Assembly: GCA_965217095.1 (NCBI GenBank)
Contig: OZ244235.1
Coordinates: 2,790,001 to 2,854,000 of the forward strand
Direction: 5' to 3'
Length of the DNA: 64,000 nt
From: CAYNZV01 sp965217095
GTDB taxonomy: Bacteria; Latescibacterota; UBA2968; UBA8231
Shown piece after piece: positions 1-10,173 of the stretch. How positions within the stretch are numbered: the stretch's first letter is position 1; each line of letters starts with the position of its first letter. Position numbers and translations under genes: made by a program. Below the pieces are notes generated by a model, which saw nothing but the letters and a program-made list of their open reading frames with translations, was not told the origin of the DNA and did no database searches.

Positions 1-455
1 CCATAGAACGTGAATTCGATCCCTTCTGGCAACTGATCCAGATTGACCAGATCGGTATAGGTCAGTATCTGCCGATCCAGTAACGAGCGCTCCAACTCCG
101 CTGGAAGATCGCCGGCAACGAAGGGAGGGACTGCCTCGGCAATACGGTCGGAGTCCTCCGCTGCCGGTGCTTCGACGAATATCAAGCCCACTCTCGGTGG
201 CAACAGCTGATGTGGTCGCACTGCTTGTGCCGGCCCGAAAAATCGCTCCAGGGGGATATCGTCGAGGGCACGTCCATCCGGATGCATGTGGGCGAAGGCA
301 TCGACGTGGGTACCGGTATGAGATCCCAGGGAAATTCGGCGCACCAGTCCGTTCTCGGATTCTGCAGCTCCAAGGGTCTGGATTTTGACCTCAGGATCCC
401 CGGGGAAAACAGGCATGCCCTCATAGATGGGACGGGACAGATCGATGATTTTCAT
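1..455 (-). CDS. Cyclase family protein (kynurenine formamidase-like), C-terminus cut by window edge
   Basis: This is a predicted metal-dependent amide or ester hydrolase of the cyclase/kynurenine formamidase family. The ATG at 455 opens with MKIIDLSRPIYEGMPVFPGD, the usual N-terminus. The metal-binding motif SHTGTHVDAFAHMHPDG follows around residues 38-54. The last visible residues, near LVNLDQLPEGIEF, match the C-terminal region of short family members, so only a few tens of residues lie outside the window. An in-frame ATG at 530 could extend the N-terminus by 25 residues, but the alignment favours 455. The gene is divergent from the transaldolase-like gene at 671. Substrate is unknown. Confidence 0.85.
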   Translation of the reverse strand, partial: MKIIDLSRPIYEGMPVFPGDPEVKIQTLGAAESENGLVRRISLGSHTGTHVDAFAHMHPDGRALDDIPLERFFGPAQAVRPHQLLPPRVGLIFVEAPAAEDSDRIAEAVPPFVAGDLPAELERSLLDRQILTYTDLVNLDQLPEGIEFTFY

Positions 456-670
456 CCTACGGGTCCAGGAAACCGTCGCTTCAACCGCCCTTGCAACAGG
501 TCGGTATCGAACGATCTGGTGAAATCGCATGCGACGAATTTTCGTGTTAATATCGAATGAGCCGGCCACATCGTAAATAGGCGTACCGCTGCCGGCGGTG
601 CGATTGACCGCGAGCGTCAATTGCATAGCTTCCGATCTTTCGAATTAGCCCATTCAAATAGGAGGAATAT

Positions 671-1426
671 ATGACTGCTAACAGTGGGGGAATTACACCC
701 CACGTGGGACCCGTTTCCCAGGCTAGGGCTCACGGCAGAGGACCTGGCATCTGGCTGGCCGGTGATCCCGAAGAGCTCAAACCATGGATGCCGTTTTCGA
801 CCGGAATCGTAACCAACACGGTAGTGCAGAATGATCTGGTGAAGAAATACGGCCCGCTCACCGAACTGATCAAGCGCTACCTCGACATCACAGATAAGCC
901 TGTCGTCGTGGAAATCGATGGCCACACGACCGAGGAGCTGCTGGAGGTTGGGCGGGTTTTTACCGACATGTCAAAGCAGATAATTCTCAAGATCCCGTGT
1001 ACGGTTCATAGCCTAGCGGCCTTCAGGGCGTTAGAGGCGGAAGGGGTGGAAACCTATTGCACAACCGTTTTCTCGCTTCCTCAGGCCGCTGCCGTGGCGC
1101 AGGCGGGTGTCAGGCATGTTCTGCCATTTTGCGAGCCGGTCAAAGCCGCCGGCGGCGACCCGACCAAGCTGGTTCGGGAATGCGCCCAGATGTTCGCCGG
1201 ATGGGAGAATCGCCCGTACATCACCGCGGCGTTGATACGCTCGGTGGACACCGCCCATGCCGCTCTGCGCGATGGCGCCGACGGGATCATCATCTTTTGG
1301 ACGGTTTTGCAGGACATGATGCAACACACGCTCACCGATCAATGGAACCAGACCTTCATGGATCAGTGGGTGCAAATGCACGAGGACGGAAAGTTGAACG
1401 ATCTGCCGGTGAAGCTTTCGCATTGA
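671..1426 (+). CDS. Transaldolase / fructose-6-phosphate aldolase-like protein
   Basis: This is a class I aldolase-type TIM barrel of the small transaldolase family (TalC/MipB-like), 251 aa. Lys107 in ILKIPCT is the expected Schiff-base lysine. It is followed by the family features TTVFSLPQAAAVAQAG and VLPFCEP. An N-terminal tail of about 25 residues precedes the barrel. A strong ribosome binding site (AGGAGG, 660-665) lies six bases before the ATG. The next gene begins 2 bases after the stop codon. Expected chemistry is reversible dihydroxyacetone transfer or cleavage of sugar phosphates. The exact substrate cannot be told from sequence. Confidence 0.85.
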   Translation: MTANSGGITPHVGPVSQARAHGRGPGIWLAGDPEELKPWMPFSTGIVTNTVVQNDLVKKYGPLTELIKRYLDITDKPVVVEIDGHTTEELLEVGRVFTDMSKQIILKIPCTVHSLAAFRALEAEGVETYCTTVFSLPQAAAVAQAGVRHVLPFCEPVKAAGGDPTKLVRECAQMFAGWENRPYITAALIRSVDTAHAALRDGADGIIIFWTVLQDMMQHTLTDQWNQTFMDQWVQMHEDGKLNDLPVKLSH

Positions 1427-1428
1427 AG

Positions 1429-1884
1429 ATGCAGAACCTGGCCACGACGCGGATGATGGGATCCGTGTGGATTTCGATCCTCCTTCTGAGTGTTGTGGGA
1501 CTCCACGCCGGCGAAGGGGTCGGGCTGAGCAATCTCTTCTCCCTGGACCTGCGTCCTGTTGCCACCTCGGTCGCAGAAACCGCAGAGTTCGCCGTTACCC
1601 GGGGGTCACGTTTGTCGAAACCCTATCCCAACCCGTTCAACAGTTCGGCTACCCTCAGTTACCAGATTTTCGCGGGCTTCGAGCGCCGCGTGGAGATCTC
1701 TATCTTTGGCGTGGATGGGCAACGCGTGCGACGATTGCACTCAGGCGGCCTGAGCACCGGCATCCACGAGATTCACTGGGACGGCCGAAGTGACGCCGGA
1801 CGAAGCGCTGGTTCGGGGGTCTATTTCGCCGTGATCACTTCGCTGGCAGGTGTCGAAACACGCAAGCTCGTGTTTCTACGATAA
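1429..1884 (+). CDS. Small secreted protein with FlgD-like C-terminal sorting domain
   Basis: The protein has 151 aa. The longer open frame back to 1057 lies inside the transaldolase gene and is rejected; the ATG at 1429 gives a clean hydrophobic signal segment (ISILLLSVVGLHAGEG). The C-terminal ~85 residues are a FlgD-Ig/T9SS-type sorting module containing PYPNPFNSSATLSYQI, VDGQRVRRL and GVYFAV, ending RKLVFLR. Only a short stretch separates signal peptide and sorting domain, so this is a minimal carrier or a gene that lost its middle. No secretion genes are in the window. Confidence 0.7.
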   Translation: MQNLATTRMMGSVWISILLLSVVGLHAGEGVGLSNLFSLDLRPVATSVAETAEFAVTRGSRLSKPYPNPFNSSATLSYQIFAGFERRVEISIFGVDGQRVRRLHSGGLSTGIHEIHWDGRSDAGRSAGSGVYFAVITSLAGVETRKLVFLR

Positions 1885-1922
1885 CACTTGACCTTCATTA
1901 AACCGATTTCCAGACAACATAT

Positions 1923-2939
1923 ATGACGTTTGCTCAGAACCTGTTCGCGGTCGGGGGCGCCGTGTTGGCCATCGCTCAAGTCGCAAACGCAGATCCTCTG
2001 GTTGAGAATGTGATGGCGCTGCCAGGACCCGACAGTCGTCAAGTGGAAATCACCTACGATGTTACAGATGAAGACAGCGATACACTCTACCTCTCGGTCG
2101 AGATATCCGCCGATGGCGGAAACAGCTTCGATCTGCCGGCCTATGCGTTTTCAGGCGACGTGGGACTGGTGAATCCGGGACGTGGAAAACGGATAGTCTG
2201 GGCCGTCACGGCGGATGTCGGCGAGGCCCAAGGCGATCGATTTCAAGCGAAAATCACCGCGAGCGATGAACCGCCGGGGATGGTGCTGGTCCCGGAGGGG
2301 AGCTTCCCCATGGGTTCGTTGTCCGGCGATCGGGACGAACAGCCGGTACATGAGGTATTCCTCGATGCGTTCCTGATCGACTAAAACCTGGTGACCAGCG
2401 GTCAGTTTCAGACGTTTCTGCATGCCACCGGAAGAAGCCAGCCGACATTTTTCGAGTTCGGCGATAGTAGCGGGAAGCTACCTGCCGTGGACATAAACTG
2501 GTTCGACGCCAGGGACTATTGTCAGTGGTTGGACAAACGACTACCCACGGAAGCAGAATGGGAAAAGGCGGCTCGGGGGACGGATGGACGCACCTACCCC
2601 TGGGGGGAGGAGATCGACCATAGCAAGGCTAACTATGGGGGTGGACCCGGACGGACGACGGAGGTTGGGTCGTACGAAGAGGGAATCTCCCCGTACGGAG
2701 CTTACGACATGGCCGGAAATGTCTGGCAATGGTTGTCGGACTGGTACGACGGCGGGTACTACGCCGTCAGCCCGGAGGAGGGCAACCCGCAGGGGCCGGA
2801 CAGCGGCACCTTTCACGTGCTCCGTGGTGGTTCCTGGGGCTCCAATCCGTACAGTGTTCGATCCACCTACCGCATCAGAAACGAACCCACGATCACGGGC
2901 AGCTTTATCGGGTTTCGCTGTGTCCGCAACACCGAGTGA
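1923..2939 (+). pseudogene. SUMF1 / formylglycine-generating-enzyme-like secreted protein, in-frame TAA
   Basis: The signal peptide (residues 1-23) is followed by a beta-sandwich-like region and an FGE-sulfatase (SUMF1) domain starting at PPGMVLVPEGSFPMGS. A TAA at 2382-2384 interrupts it at FLID-stop-NLVTSGQF. Homologues normally have IDK-x-x-VT here, so one AAA to TAA change explains it, and the reading frame is unchanged after the stop. The second half carries RLPTEAEWEKAARG, GNVWQW and the terminal IGFRCVR motif. The catalytic cysteines of true FGE are not evident, so it may be a non-enzymatic SUMF1-fold protein. The end is 19 bp from the end of the convergent propeller gene. Confidence 0.8.
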
Positions 2940-2958
2940 ACAGCGTCGCCGGGCAAGG

Positions 2959-5154
2959 CTATTTCAGCGAATACCCCTTCACCGAGTCCTTGCGACGAAC
3001 TACAAGTAGATCGTCCGCTACTCTGGTGAATTCCCCCTTTCACGTCCTTGTCCTCCCATAGTGCCTTCCCGGTCTCGCCGTCCAGCCCCACAAAGCCCTT
3101 GCACGCGTATACGATGTTATCCGTGGAACCGAAGAAGGCGGGATCAAAGAGCAGATTAGCCTGATTGGGATCGTACTTCCACTTGTACGCCCAGGACAGC
3201 TTGCCGTCCTTGTTTACTCGTATGATCTGTTTCTCGCCAAACACGATGAAGTGGCTGCCGCGGTATTCGGGCCGCAGAATGCGGCGAGGATCCGACCAGG
3301 TGGTTGTCACGGTGTTGGAGGTAACACCGTAGAAGGTGCTCTTCTCCATCTTAACGGCCCAGGCCTTGTCACCCGTGATCTTGCCCGCTTTACCATCCTT
3401 GTCGATGTCGAACTTCCACTTGTAGCTACCATCGGCTAGTGAGAGCGCGTAGAGAATCCTGCCGTCACAGCCGTAAAGCACGCCTTCGTCGATGGTCGCC
3501 GACAGGGCGAGGGTCGGGGGTCGACCTTGAAGTCGGTAGTGGACCACAGCATCGCACCCGAACCTGCATCGACGGCAGCGAACCCGTACGGCTTCCGGCC
3601 GAAGGAGTTGGTTTTGATCTTGCCTTTCTCGAGGTTCGAGCTCACAACCATCTTGCCGATCTGGCAGAACAGCTTCCCATCCGAATGGGTTATGTCCGTC
3701 ACGAGACCGGGGGTTTCGAGCTGCCACAGAACATCTCCACTGGACTTGTCGACGGCGTTGAGGGTAGCGAATCCGGCAGCCACAAGCGTTTTGCCCAGAT
3801 CGATCACACCCGGATATCCGTCGTTGGGATCGTGAAGCGGACCAACCCCCAATCCACCGTATCCTTTGCCCTTCGCGTCCAGAATCTGAAACTTGGCCTG
3901 GTAGTTCACCTGTCCGGTTTGCGTATTGATACTGAGCAAACCCTGCGATTCCTCCCGTTCCAGGGTTACCGGATCTCCCGAAACAAGAGACTTGCTCAGG
4001 AAGATCAGATTGTCACCATCGACGATCGGCTCTTCGAACCAGATCCCGATGTCCATTCCTCCCCTGCTACTGGCTTCGTGGTTGAACGCCTTGTTGACGA
4101 AGACCGAAGCCAACTGGGAGTAGCCGATCATCTGCGACCAATTAATGGCGCCCGACTGCACATCAAAGCTGTACATCTTGAGCCAGGTACCGGCATCTTT
4201 GCCAAACTTGTCGGAACGCAAGGTGACGATAAGGACGCTGTCTGAAGTCGGCCCGGGACGCAGCCAGCGCACCGAACCTTCTACGGACTCCTCCGGAGTT
4301 TCCCACAGTTTCTGACCGTTGTCTGCGTCGAAGGCGATCAACCGCTTGTTGAAGCCGAAGAAAACGTAGGTCTTGCCGCCGATCTCGAACCTCTGGAAGG
4401 AGCTGGCTTCCTCCACCTTACCGGCGATCGAGATGGTCTCTTTCGCCGACTCCAGGTCTACGAGGGCGATTCGTTTGTCGAAGAAGAACATCAGCTGGTT
4501 CTCGAGGAGGACCACCGGATCGACCTTCTTGTTGTATTTGTCCTTGATGCTCAGCAGCGTCTCCCCGGTCCTGGCGTCAACCAAGACGGGGCCGTCCTTG
4601 GCCAGAAAGAGAAAGCGGTCCCCCAGATCGAAAAACCACTGCAAGCCGCGCTTGTTCGCTAGGTCGGAGCTGGGTTTTAGGGGTATCCACCATTGCTCCG
4701 TACCGCTCTCGACGTCCAACAGGGTGAAATTGTTTTTGATTTGGAAGAGATAGCCGTGGTCGGTCCACCAGCGCCGAGCGACATCCTTGAACTTGAGCTT
4801 CGACAGCTCCGTCGACCAGTCGACCTTGCCGGTCTCGACGTCCAAGCGGGCCACCCCCTTCTTGGTTGAGTAAAGCAGGTACTTCTCATCGACCAACAGG
4901 TTGTATTTTCCATCGAAATCCGCTAGCTCCTTATGGCTCCACTTCTGCTCGCCGGTATAAGCGTCGAAAAGATGAAATCCCTTCTTGGCGCGGAACCAGA
5001 CATATTTCTCTTGCAACGTGTCGAAGTAGCCGTCATTTTTCGGGTCTTTGAAGTTGAACTCATATAGCTGGTTGGCATCTTCCGCCGCCACGGGCGGAGT
5101 TCCGATCAGCGCGACCAAAATAACAGCAGACAGAATGCGGGTGAGCGTTCTCAT
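2959..5154 (-). pseudogene. Exported PQQ-like beta-propeller (BamB-like) protein, two frameshifts
   Basis: The start at 5154 has an RBS (GGAGGG) and a signal peptide (MRTLTRILSAVILVALIGTPPVAAED). PQQ-type repeats follow (AYTGEQKWSHKEL, DVETGKVDWS, NGQKLWETPE, SSGDVLWQLET), making about two propeller-sized halves. The frame breaks twice. The first break is near 3515-3520 in a run of five C (coding strand), where DFKVDP joins TLALSATIDEGVLYG. The second is near 3030 in a run of five G, where DKDVKG joins EFTRVADDLLVV. Correcting both gives one ORF ending at the TAG at 2959-2961. Both breaks are in homopolymers, so sequencing indels are as likely as true decay. Confidence 0.8.
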
Positions 5155-5412
5155 GTCATCCCTCCGATGATTGTCACCTTTGGCAGGCGTTAACCGCGGC
5201 ACGCAGCGGACCACACTCCCAGGTGAATATGGTCCAATACGATATGACTAGCACTGACCGAGGACAAGATGGAAATCAATGCGAAAAATCTGTTTTTTCC
5301 GATACCGTTTCCCGAACCAGCGTGCACCGGCGGACGATGATGCCGGGTTGAATTTGGTATCCTATAGCGAATTCGTTATACACCGCACCCAGACACAATT
5401 GGAGTAGCCCAA

Positions 5413-6299
5413 ATGCTATCAACCCGCAGAGCCCTACTACTGCTCGTGTTTCTCGTTTTGGCCAACTGTGGCGACAGCAACAATAAGAACCCTCTATCGT
5501 CTGGGGATCGGGCATCACCTGACGACAAGGTGTTGCGTGGCGACTACAGCATAGATTCGCAAGCAACCATCAATGACCTGACGGCAGAAGGTGGCGAGTC
5601 CTTCCTGATCACCGGAAATCTGACGATCAGAATACGGATTTGACGGAACTGTCCGGATTGGAAGGGCTCACCGGTGTAGGTGGTGATCTGTTGATCAGCG
5701 ACAACACCTCTCTTTTGAGCTTGCGCGGCCTGGAAAACCTCGAGACGGTAACCGGATTTCTCGACTTCGGCACCAATGCCAACCTGCGCGACCTCGATGG
5801 GTTGAGCAAACTGCGAAGCGTCGGTTCGTTCCTGATAGTCGGTTTCAATTCTTCGATGACGGAAATCGACGGTTTGGCGAATCTGTCACACGTGGGCACG
5901 GTTGGTATCCAGATTATCCTCAATCCCGTCCTGGCCAATGTGGACGGCCTCAGTGGAATCGCCGCGGTCGGCGATCTGTCCATTTGGCAGAATCCTTCCC
6001 TGATCAATGTGGACGGCCTGCGCAATCTTGAAAGAATCACATGGTGGGAGCTGGACATCCGGGAAAACCAGTTGCTGGCTCACCTAGATGGTCTTTCCAA
6101 ACTCGAATACGTCGAACGTCACCTGCGCATCACCGACAATCCTGTGCTGCGCAATTTGACCGGGTTGTCGAAACTTACCCACGTTGGCGAGACCATTCAG
6201 ATCAGCAACAATGCCGCTCTAGATTCCATCGTCGTTCAAGAGTTCGTGAACCGGTTGGTGGAAAGCGGTTTCGAAGGGGAGGTGGTTGCCGACGAGTGA
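5413..6299 (+). pseudogene. Lipoprotein with receptor-L/leucine-rich-like repeats, one frameshift
   Basis: The N-terminus (MLSTRRALLLLVFLVLANCG) is a lipoprotein signal with lipobox LANC. After about 70 residues comes a series of ~22-24-residue repeats of the type GDLxIxxNxxLxxLxGLxxLxxV, as in receptor-L-domain surface proteins. The frame is lost near 5628, between GNLTI and NTDLTELSGLEGLTG; a single missing base would restore it. The ATG at 5413 has GGAG nine bases upstream. Likely an outer-membrane or surface-attached binding protein; the ligand is unknown. Confidence 0.75.
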
Positions 6300-6464
6300 G
6301 TCCGGCCAGTATTGACAATCAGCGGCTTGTGAATCGAGAACATTGCGATCATTACGCGTGACTTCAATCACATCGCCCGGGAACAGTTCTTTCTACTGTT
6401 TAGCATGGAAGGGATACAGGGCACCGCTCGTAAACCAGGCTACCTCGTCACAGGAGATACCCAA

Positions 6465-9280
6465 ATGGGTTTCGCAATGGGCTACCGCGCCAGCAGAATT
6501 TCGATCTTCACGATCGCGATCCAGCTATTGTTCCTCTGCATCGGTTCGTCATTCGTAACGGCCCAGTCGGACGCTCCGTCCGCCCGGATCGTAACCAAAC
6601 CGAGAACCGCGGCCAATGACCAATTCGGCGTCGCCGCAGTCGCATTCGGTGAAAACTTCCTCGTAGGCGCCAGCGGTGACGATACTGGGGCCCGAGATGC
6701 CGGCGCCCTCTTCCTCGTGAACGGGGCGACAGGGCGTATCATGCGAACGATCTCGAATCCCGACCCCAGAGCAAGTGACCGCTTCGGCTCTGTCATAGCT
6801 GCCGCAGGTCAGGTGATCGTCGTCGGAGTACCCAACAAGGATGCCGCCCGTGCCGCAGATGCCGGCGCCGTTTACATCTACGGCGAGCAGCTAGAAAGGC
6901 CGCTCGTCATCCAAAATCCCACGCCAGCCGTGCGCGACAATTTTGGCTTCTCCGTGGCTGCCGGGCCGGGGACTATTCTGGTAGGCGCCCCGCGCGATGA
7001 CCCTGATGGAACGAGAGACGCCGGCGTCGCTTACCTATTCAACCGGGAGTCGGGTGACCTGGTCCGCAGACTACAGGCTCCCGCGCTTGGATCCGCGTCA
7101 AGGGGCAACGAAGGTGTGACGAGGGCGGGCGACCAATTCGGCGCTTCTGTTGCTTTGTTGGGCGACCTCGCCGTTGTCAGCGCTCCGCGCGCGGATGCAG
7201 GAGGTAGGGATGCAGGCGCCGTGTACGTCTTCTCAACAGAGTCGGGCGCACTGCTGCACACGCTGCAGAGGAGGGAACCAGCTGTAGCCGACTTTTTCGG
7301 CACATCCGTCGCCGCTGACGGCGAAAACGTCGTAATTGGCGCTCCTGGAGTAGATCGGGAGAACGTGAGAGACGCGGGAGCAGCCTACGTCTTCAATGCA
7401 AAAAATGGCGAGTTCATAAGAGCGCTGCACAAGCCGGAACCGGTAGCTCGCGATCAGTTTGGCGCCGTTGTCGCGGCCGCCGGACCGCTGGCCTTCGTAG
7501 GCGCACCGTTCGGTGACCTCGGCAGGGTCCGGGATGCAGGTTTCGCAGGCGTGTTCGATACCAACACAGGCGAAGCGAGGGGTATCTTCCAAAAACCGCA
7601 ACCGACCACCAGCGACCAGCTGGGCAGAGCGATCGCCGCCGGGCGCGCTGGCATCCTGATCGGGGTTCCGCTGGACGATTCCAGCGCCCGGAATGGCGGT
7701 GCCGCGTATCTATTTGCGGTCGATAGAGCCAAAGATGAAGAGACCGCCGCTGACGGAGACCGTGGTGAAGGGGATGGTACCGTTTCCGGGCGAGACGACC
7801 CCCAGGAGGGAGACCGTCCAGCCGACGGAGACGAGGAAGAGAAGGCAGCAGAGACCGGTGAGAACGGTGATCGACCCTCAGACGGGCAACGACCCAGTGA
7901 CGGAGACGGCACCGTAGCTGACAGAGATGATCAGCAACCCATGGATCGGGAGCGTCCGACGGACGGCGACGACCGGGAGCGACCCGATACCGATGCAGCC
8001 TTTGACAGAAACGCGAGCAGAACGCTGGCGATGCCACAGGCACGGGGCCTCGTCGGGGGTACGATACCCATTCCAGTCGTGCTCAACCTCGCGCCACGGC
8101 TCGTAGCCGCTTCCTTCGATATCGCTTACGACGGCACCAAGCTCAGGGTCGCAGAAGACGCGGTTCACCGGCTCCCGGTTACCGGCGACATGCTGCTCCA
8201 GGTGGATTCCCAACCCGGCAAGTTGGCCATAGGCCTGGCCGGCCCGCGACCCCTTACTGGAGTGCGCGAAGCAATTCTGGTAGTCATTCCGTTCAAGATA
8301 AATGAAGACCCAAACGCCACAGCTACGGGCGACGTCGTTGCGTTGGAATTCACTGAGGCGAGTCTTCTGTTCGACGCCGGCGAAATCGTTACCGTAACAC
8401 CGAAAACCCAGAATGGCCGCATAGAAATTGTTGCCATCGACGTGATTCCGGGCGACGTGGACCAGGACGGGCAGCTGACCATGGCTGACGTGGTTGCCAT
8501 CCTTCGCCTATCAACGGGAAGAGTGGATGTGACGCCTTTCGTGAAGGCTATAGCTGACGTCAACAAGGACGGACGGATCGGCGTCGCGGACGCCCTTGCG
8601 GTAATGGAGGAGATAGTGCGCGCAAAAGCAATCCCGCAGAGCCCGGTTTTCGGAACGGTTGCGATCGACATACCTCAGGTCGAGGCAACTGCGGGCCATC
8701 GGTTCGCTTTTCCGGTTGATTTCTCTAATGGAGATTCGGTGCGCGGAGTTGATCTACTGTTGCGCTACAACCCGCAGACCATGCGCTTGCTCGAGGTCTC
8801 GCCGGCAACAGAAGAGGGAACCGTTGTCGCCGACCACTCATTGCCCGGGATCATTCGATTGGCAGGTGTCAATCCGGGCGGTTTCGAGGAGTTCGTGAAG
8901 ATCGACTTCGAACCTGTCGAATCGGGCACTCACCAACTTCATGTTGAAGAAGCCCATCTGTTTGCGGGAAGCGAAACCATCATTACGCTCAGCTCTCTAC
9001 GGGAAACCTCCTTGCCCGATGCCTTCCAGCTGCTGGCCAACTTTCCCAATCCATTCAATCCGGAAACCACCATCAGGTATTCCGTCGCCCGACCGTCAAT
9101 GGTCCGAGTTTCGGTTTACAACCTGGCAGGCCAATTGGTGGAAACGTTGGCGGCGCAGCCTCAGCGAGCCGGCATGCACCAAGTCACCTGGCAACCCGTG
9201 GACAGACGTCGGGCATCTATTTCCTGGTTGTCGACACCGGTGGCTCTCAGCGATCGACGAAAATGATGTTGTTGAAATAG
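6465..9280 (+). pseudogene. Secreted seven-repeat FG-GAP propeller with cohesin-dockerin-cohesin and sorting domain; late frameshift
   Basis: The start at 6465 is supported by AGGAGA eight bases upstream and a signal peptide ending SSFVTAQ. Seven FG-GAP units follow (DQFG, DRFG, DNFG, DQFG, DFFG, DQFG and DQLG starts, each with VGAP-like and RDAGA-like motifs), exactly enough for one integrin-like propeller. A ~100-residue Asp/Glu/Gly/Arg-rich linker comes next, then a cohesin-like domain, a dockerin pair (GDVDQDGQLTMADV and ADVNKDGRIGVADA), a second cohesin-like domain and a PNPFNP sorting domain. Near 9210 the frame shifts; in the next frame the domain finishes SGIYFLVVDTGG...MMLLK with a stop at 9280. 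The uncorrected frame stops at 9266. Confidence 0.82.
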
Positions 9281-9350
9281 CCGCCTCGCGAATCATGATG
9301 GACGAACAGGCCTCCTCGAATAGCCTTCCCGACGGGTCGACGAGCTTCGC

Positions 9351-10118
9351 TCAGCGGATGAGCCGTCCGCCTTCGATCGGCAGGGCGTGCCCGTTGATGT
9401 TGTAAGAAGCCCCGTCCGAACAGAGCCATACGACCGCATTGGCCACTTCTTCCACGGTGCACAGACGGCCCATTGGGTGCATCCCCAGAATGAATTTCTC
9501 GCGCTCTGGGTTATCCCTGGTTACCGGGTCGGTGAGTGGGGTCTCCGTCCATCCGGGACAGACCGCATTCACCCGCAGACCGTGAGCAGCGTATTCCATC
9601 GCCGCCGCCCGCGTAAGCCCAATGACCCCATGTTTACTGGCGTAGTAGGCGGCACCCATCGGGCCGCCGCACAATCCGGCCACCGAGGACATGTTTACGA
9701 TCGCTCCACCCCCGTTCGTCAGAATTGCCGGCACCTCGCATTTCATGCAGAGGAAGGTTCCTTTGAGGTTGACCTCCAGGACCTGATCGAAGGTCGCTTC
9801 CTCGTAGTCGGCCACGGGTACGAACATGGTGCCCCCGATCCCGGCGTTGTTGAAGGCACAATCCAGTCGTCCGAATCTCTCGACGGCCCTATGCACCATG
9901 TTCTGCGCGTCCGACAACTTGGTAACATCTGTCGAGACGAATTCGACTTCGCCTCCCGCTTCGCGGATCTGCGACGCTGTTGCCTCGCTGCCGGTCGGGT
10001 CGAGATCAGCGATGACGACCCTGCTTCCCGCCTTGGCGAAAGCCACGGCCGCGGCTCTGCCCATTCCGGATGCACCTCCGGTAACGAGAGCGACTTTATC
10101 CTGGAGCGGTACGGTCAT
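9351..10118 (-). CDS. SDR family oxidoreductase
   Basis: This is a classical short-chain dehydrogenase, 255 aa. The cofactor motif TGGASGMG is at residues 13-20. D38 after the second strand (VVIADLD) suggests NAD(H). NNAGIGG is at 90-96, the catalytic serine is 144 or 145, and Tyr158 and Lys162 lie in YYASK. The C-terminus matches the glucose-1-dehydrogenase/FabG-like class (VWLCSDGASYNINGHALPIEGG). It lies in the same direction as the glycosidase-like block upstream, which suggests oxidation of a sugar or polyol, but the substrate is not determined. Confidence 0.92.
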   Translation of the reverse strand: MTVPLQDKVALVTGGASGMGRAAAVAFAKAGSRVVIADLDPTGSEATASQIREAGGEVEFVSTDVTKLSDAQNMVHRAVERFGRLDCAFNNAGIGGTMFVPVADYEEATFDQVLEVNLKGTFLCMKCEVPAILTNGGGAIVNMSSVAGLCGGPMGAAYYASKHGVIGLTRAAAMEYAAHGLRVNAVCPGWTETPLTDPVTRDNPEREKFILGMHPMGRLCTVEEVANAVVWLCSDGASYNINGHALPIEGGRLIR

Positions 10119-10173
10119 TGGAATCGAGAGATCATGAGTGATCGACCGACGAAATCATAACAAAAGGTTCGTC

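Noticed and set aside
2382..2384. TAA in the SUMF1-like gene as a recoding event
   Set aside because: TAA recoding is not expected in bacteria and no unusual context was seen; a nonsense change or sequence error is simpler.
7414..8043. Long minus-strand ORFs opposite the FG-GAP/linker region
   Set aside because: They are Arg/Pro/Ser-rich antisense shadows of the repetitive, GC-rich coding strand.
1429..9280. Type IX secretion system inferred from PNPFN tails
   Set aside because: Only cargo-like sorting domains are present; no por/spr/gld genes lie in the window, and similar tails occur in phyla without a proven T9SS.
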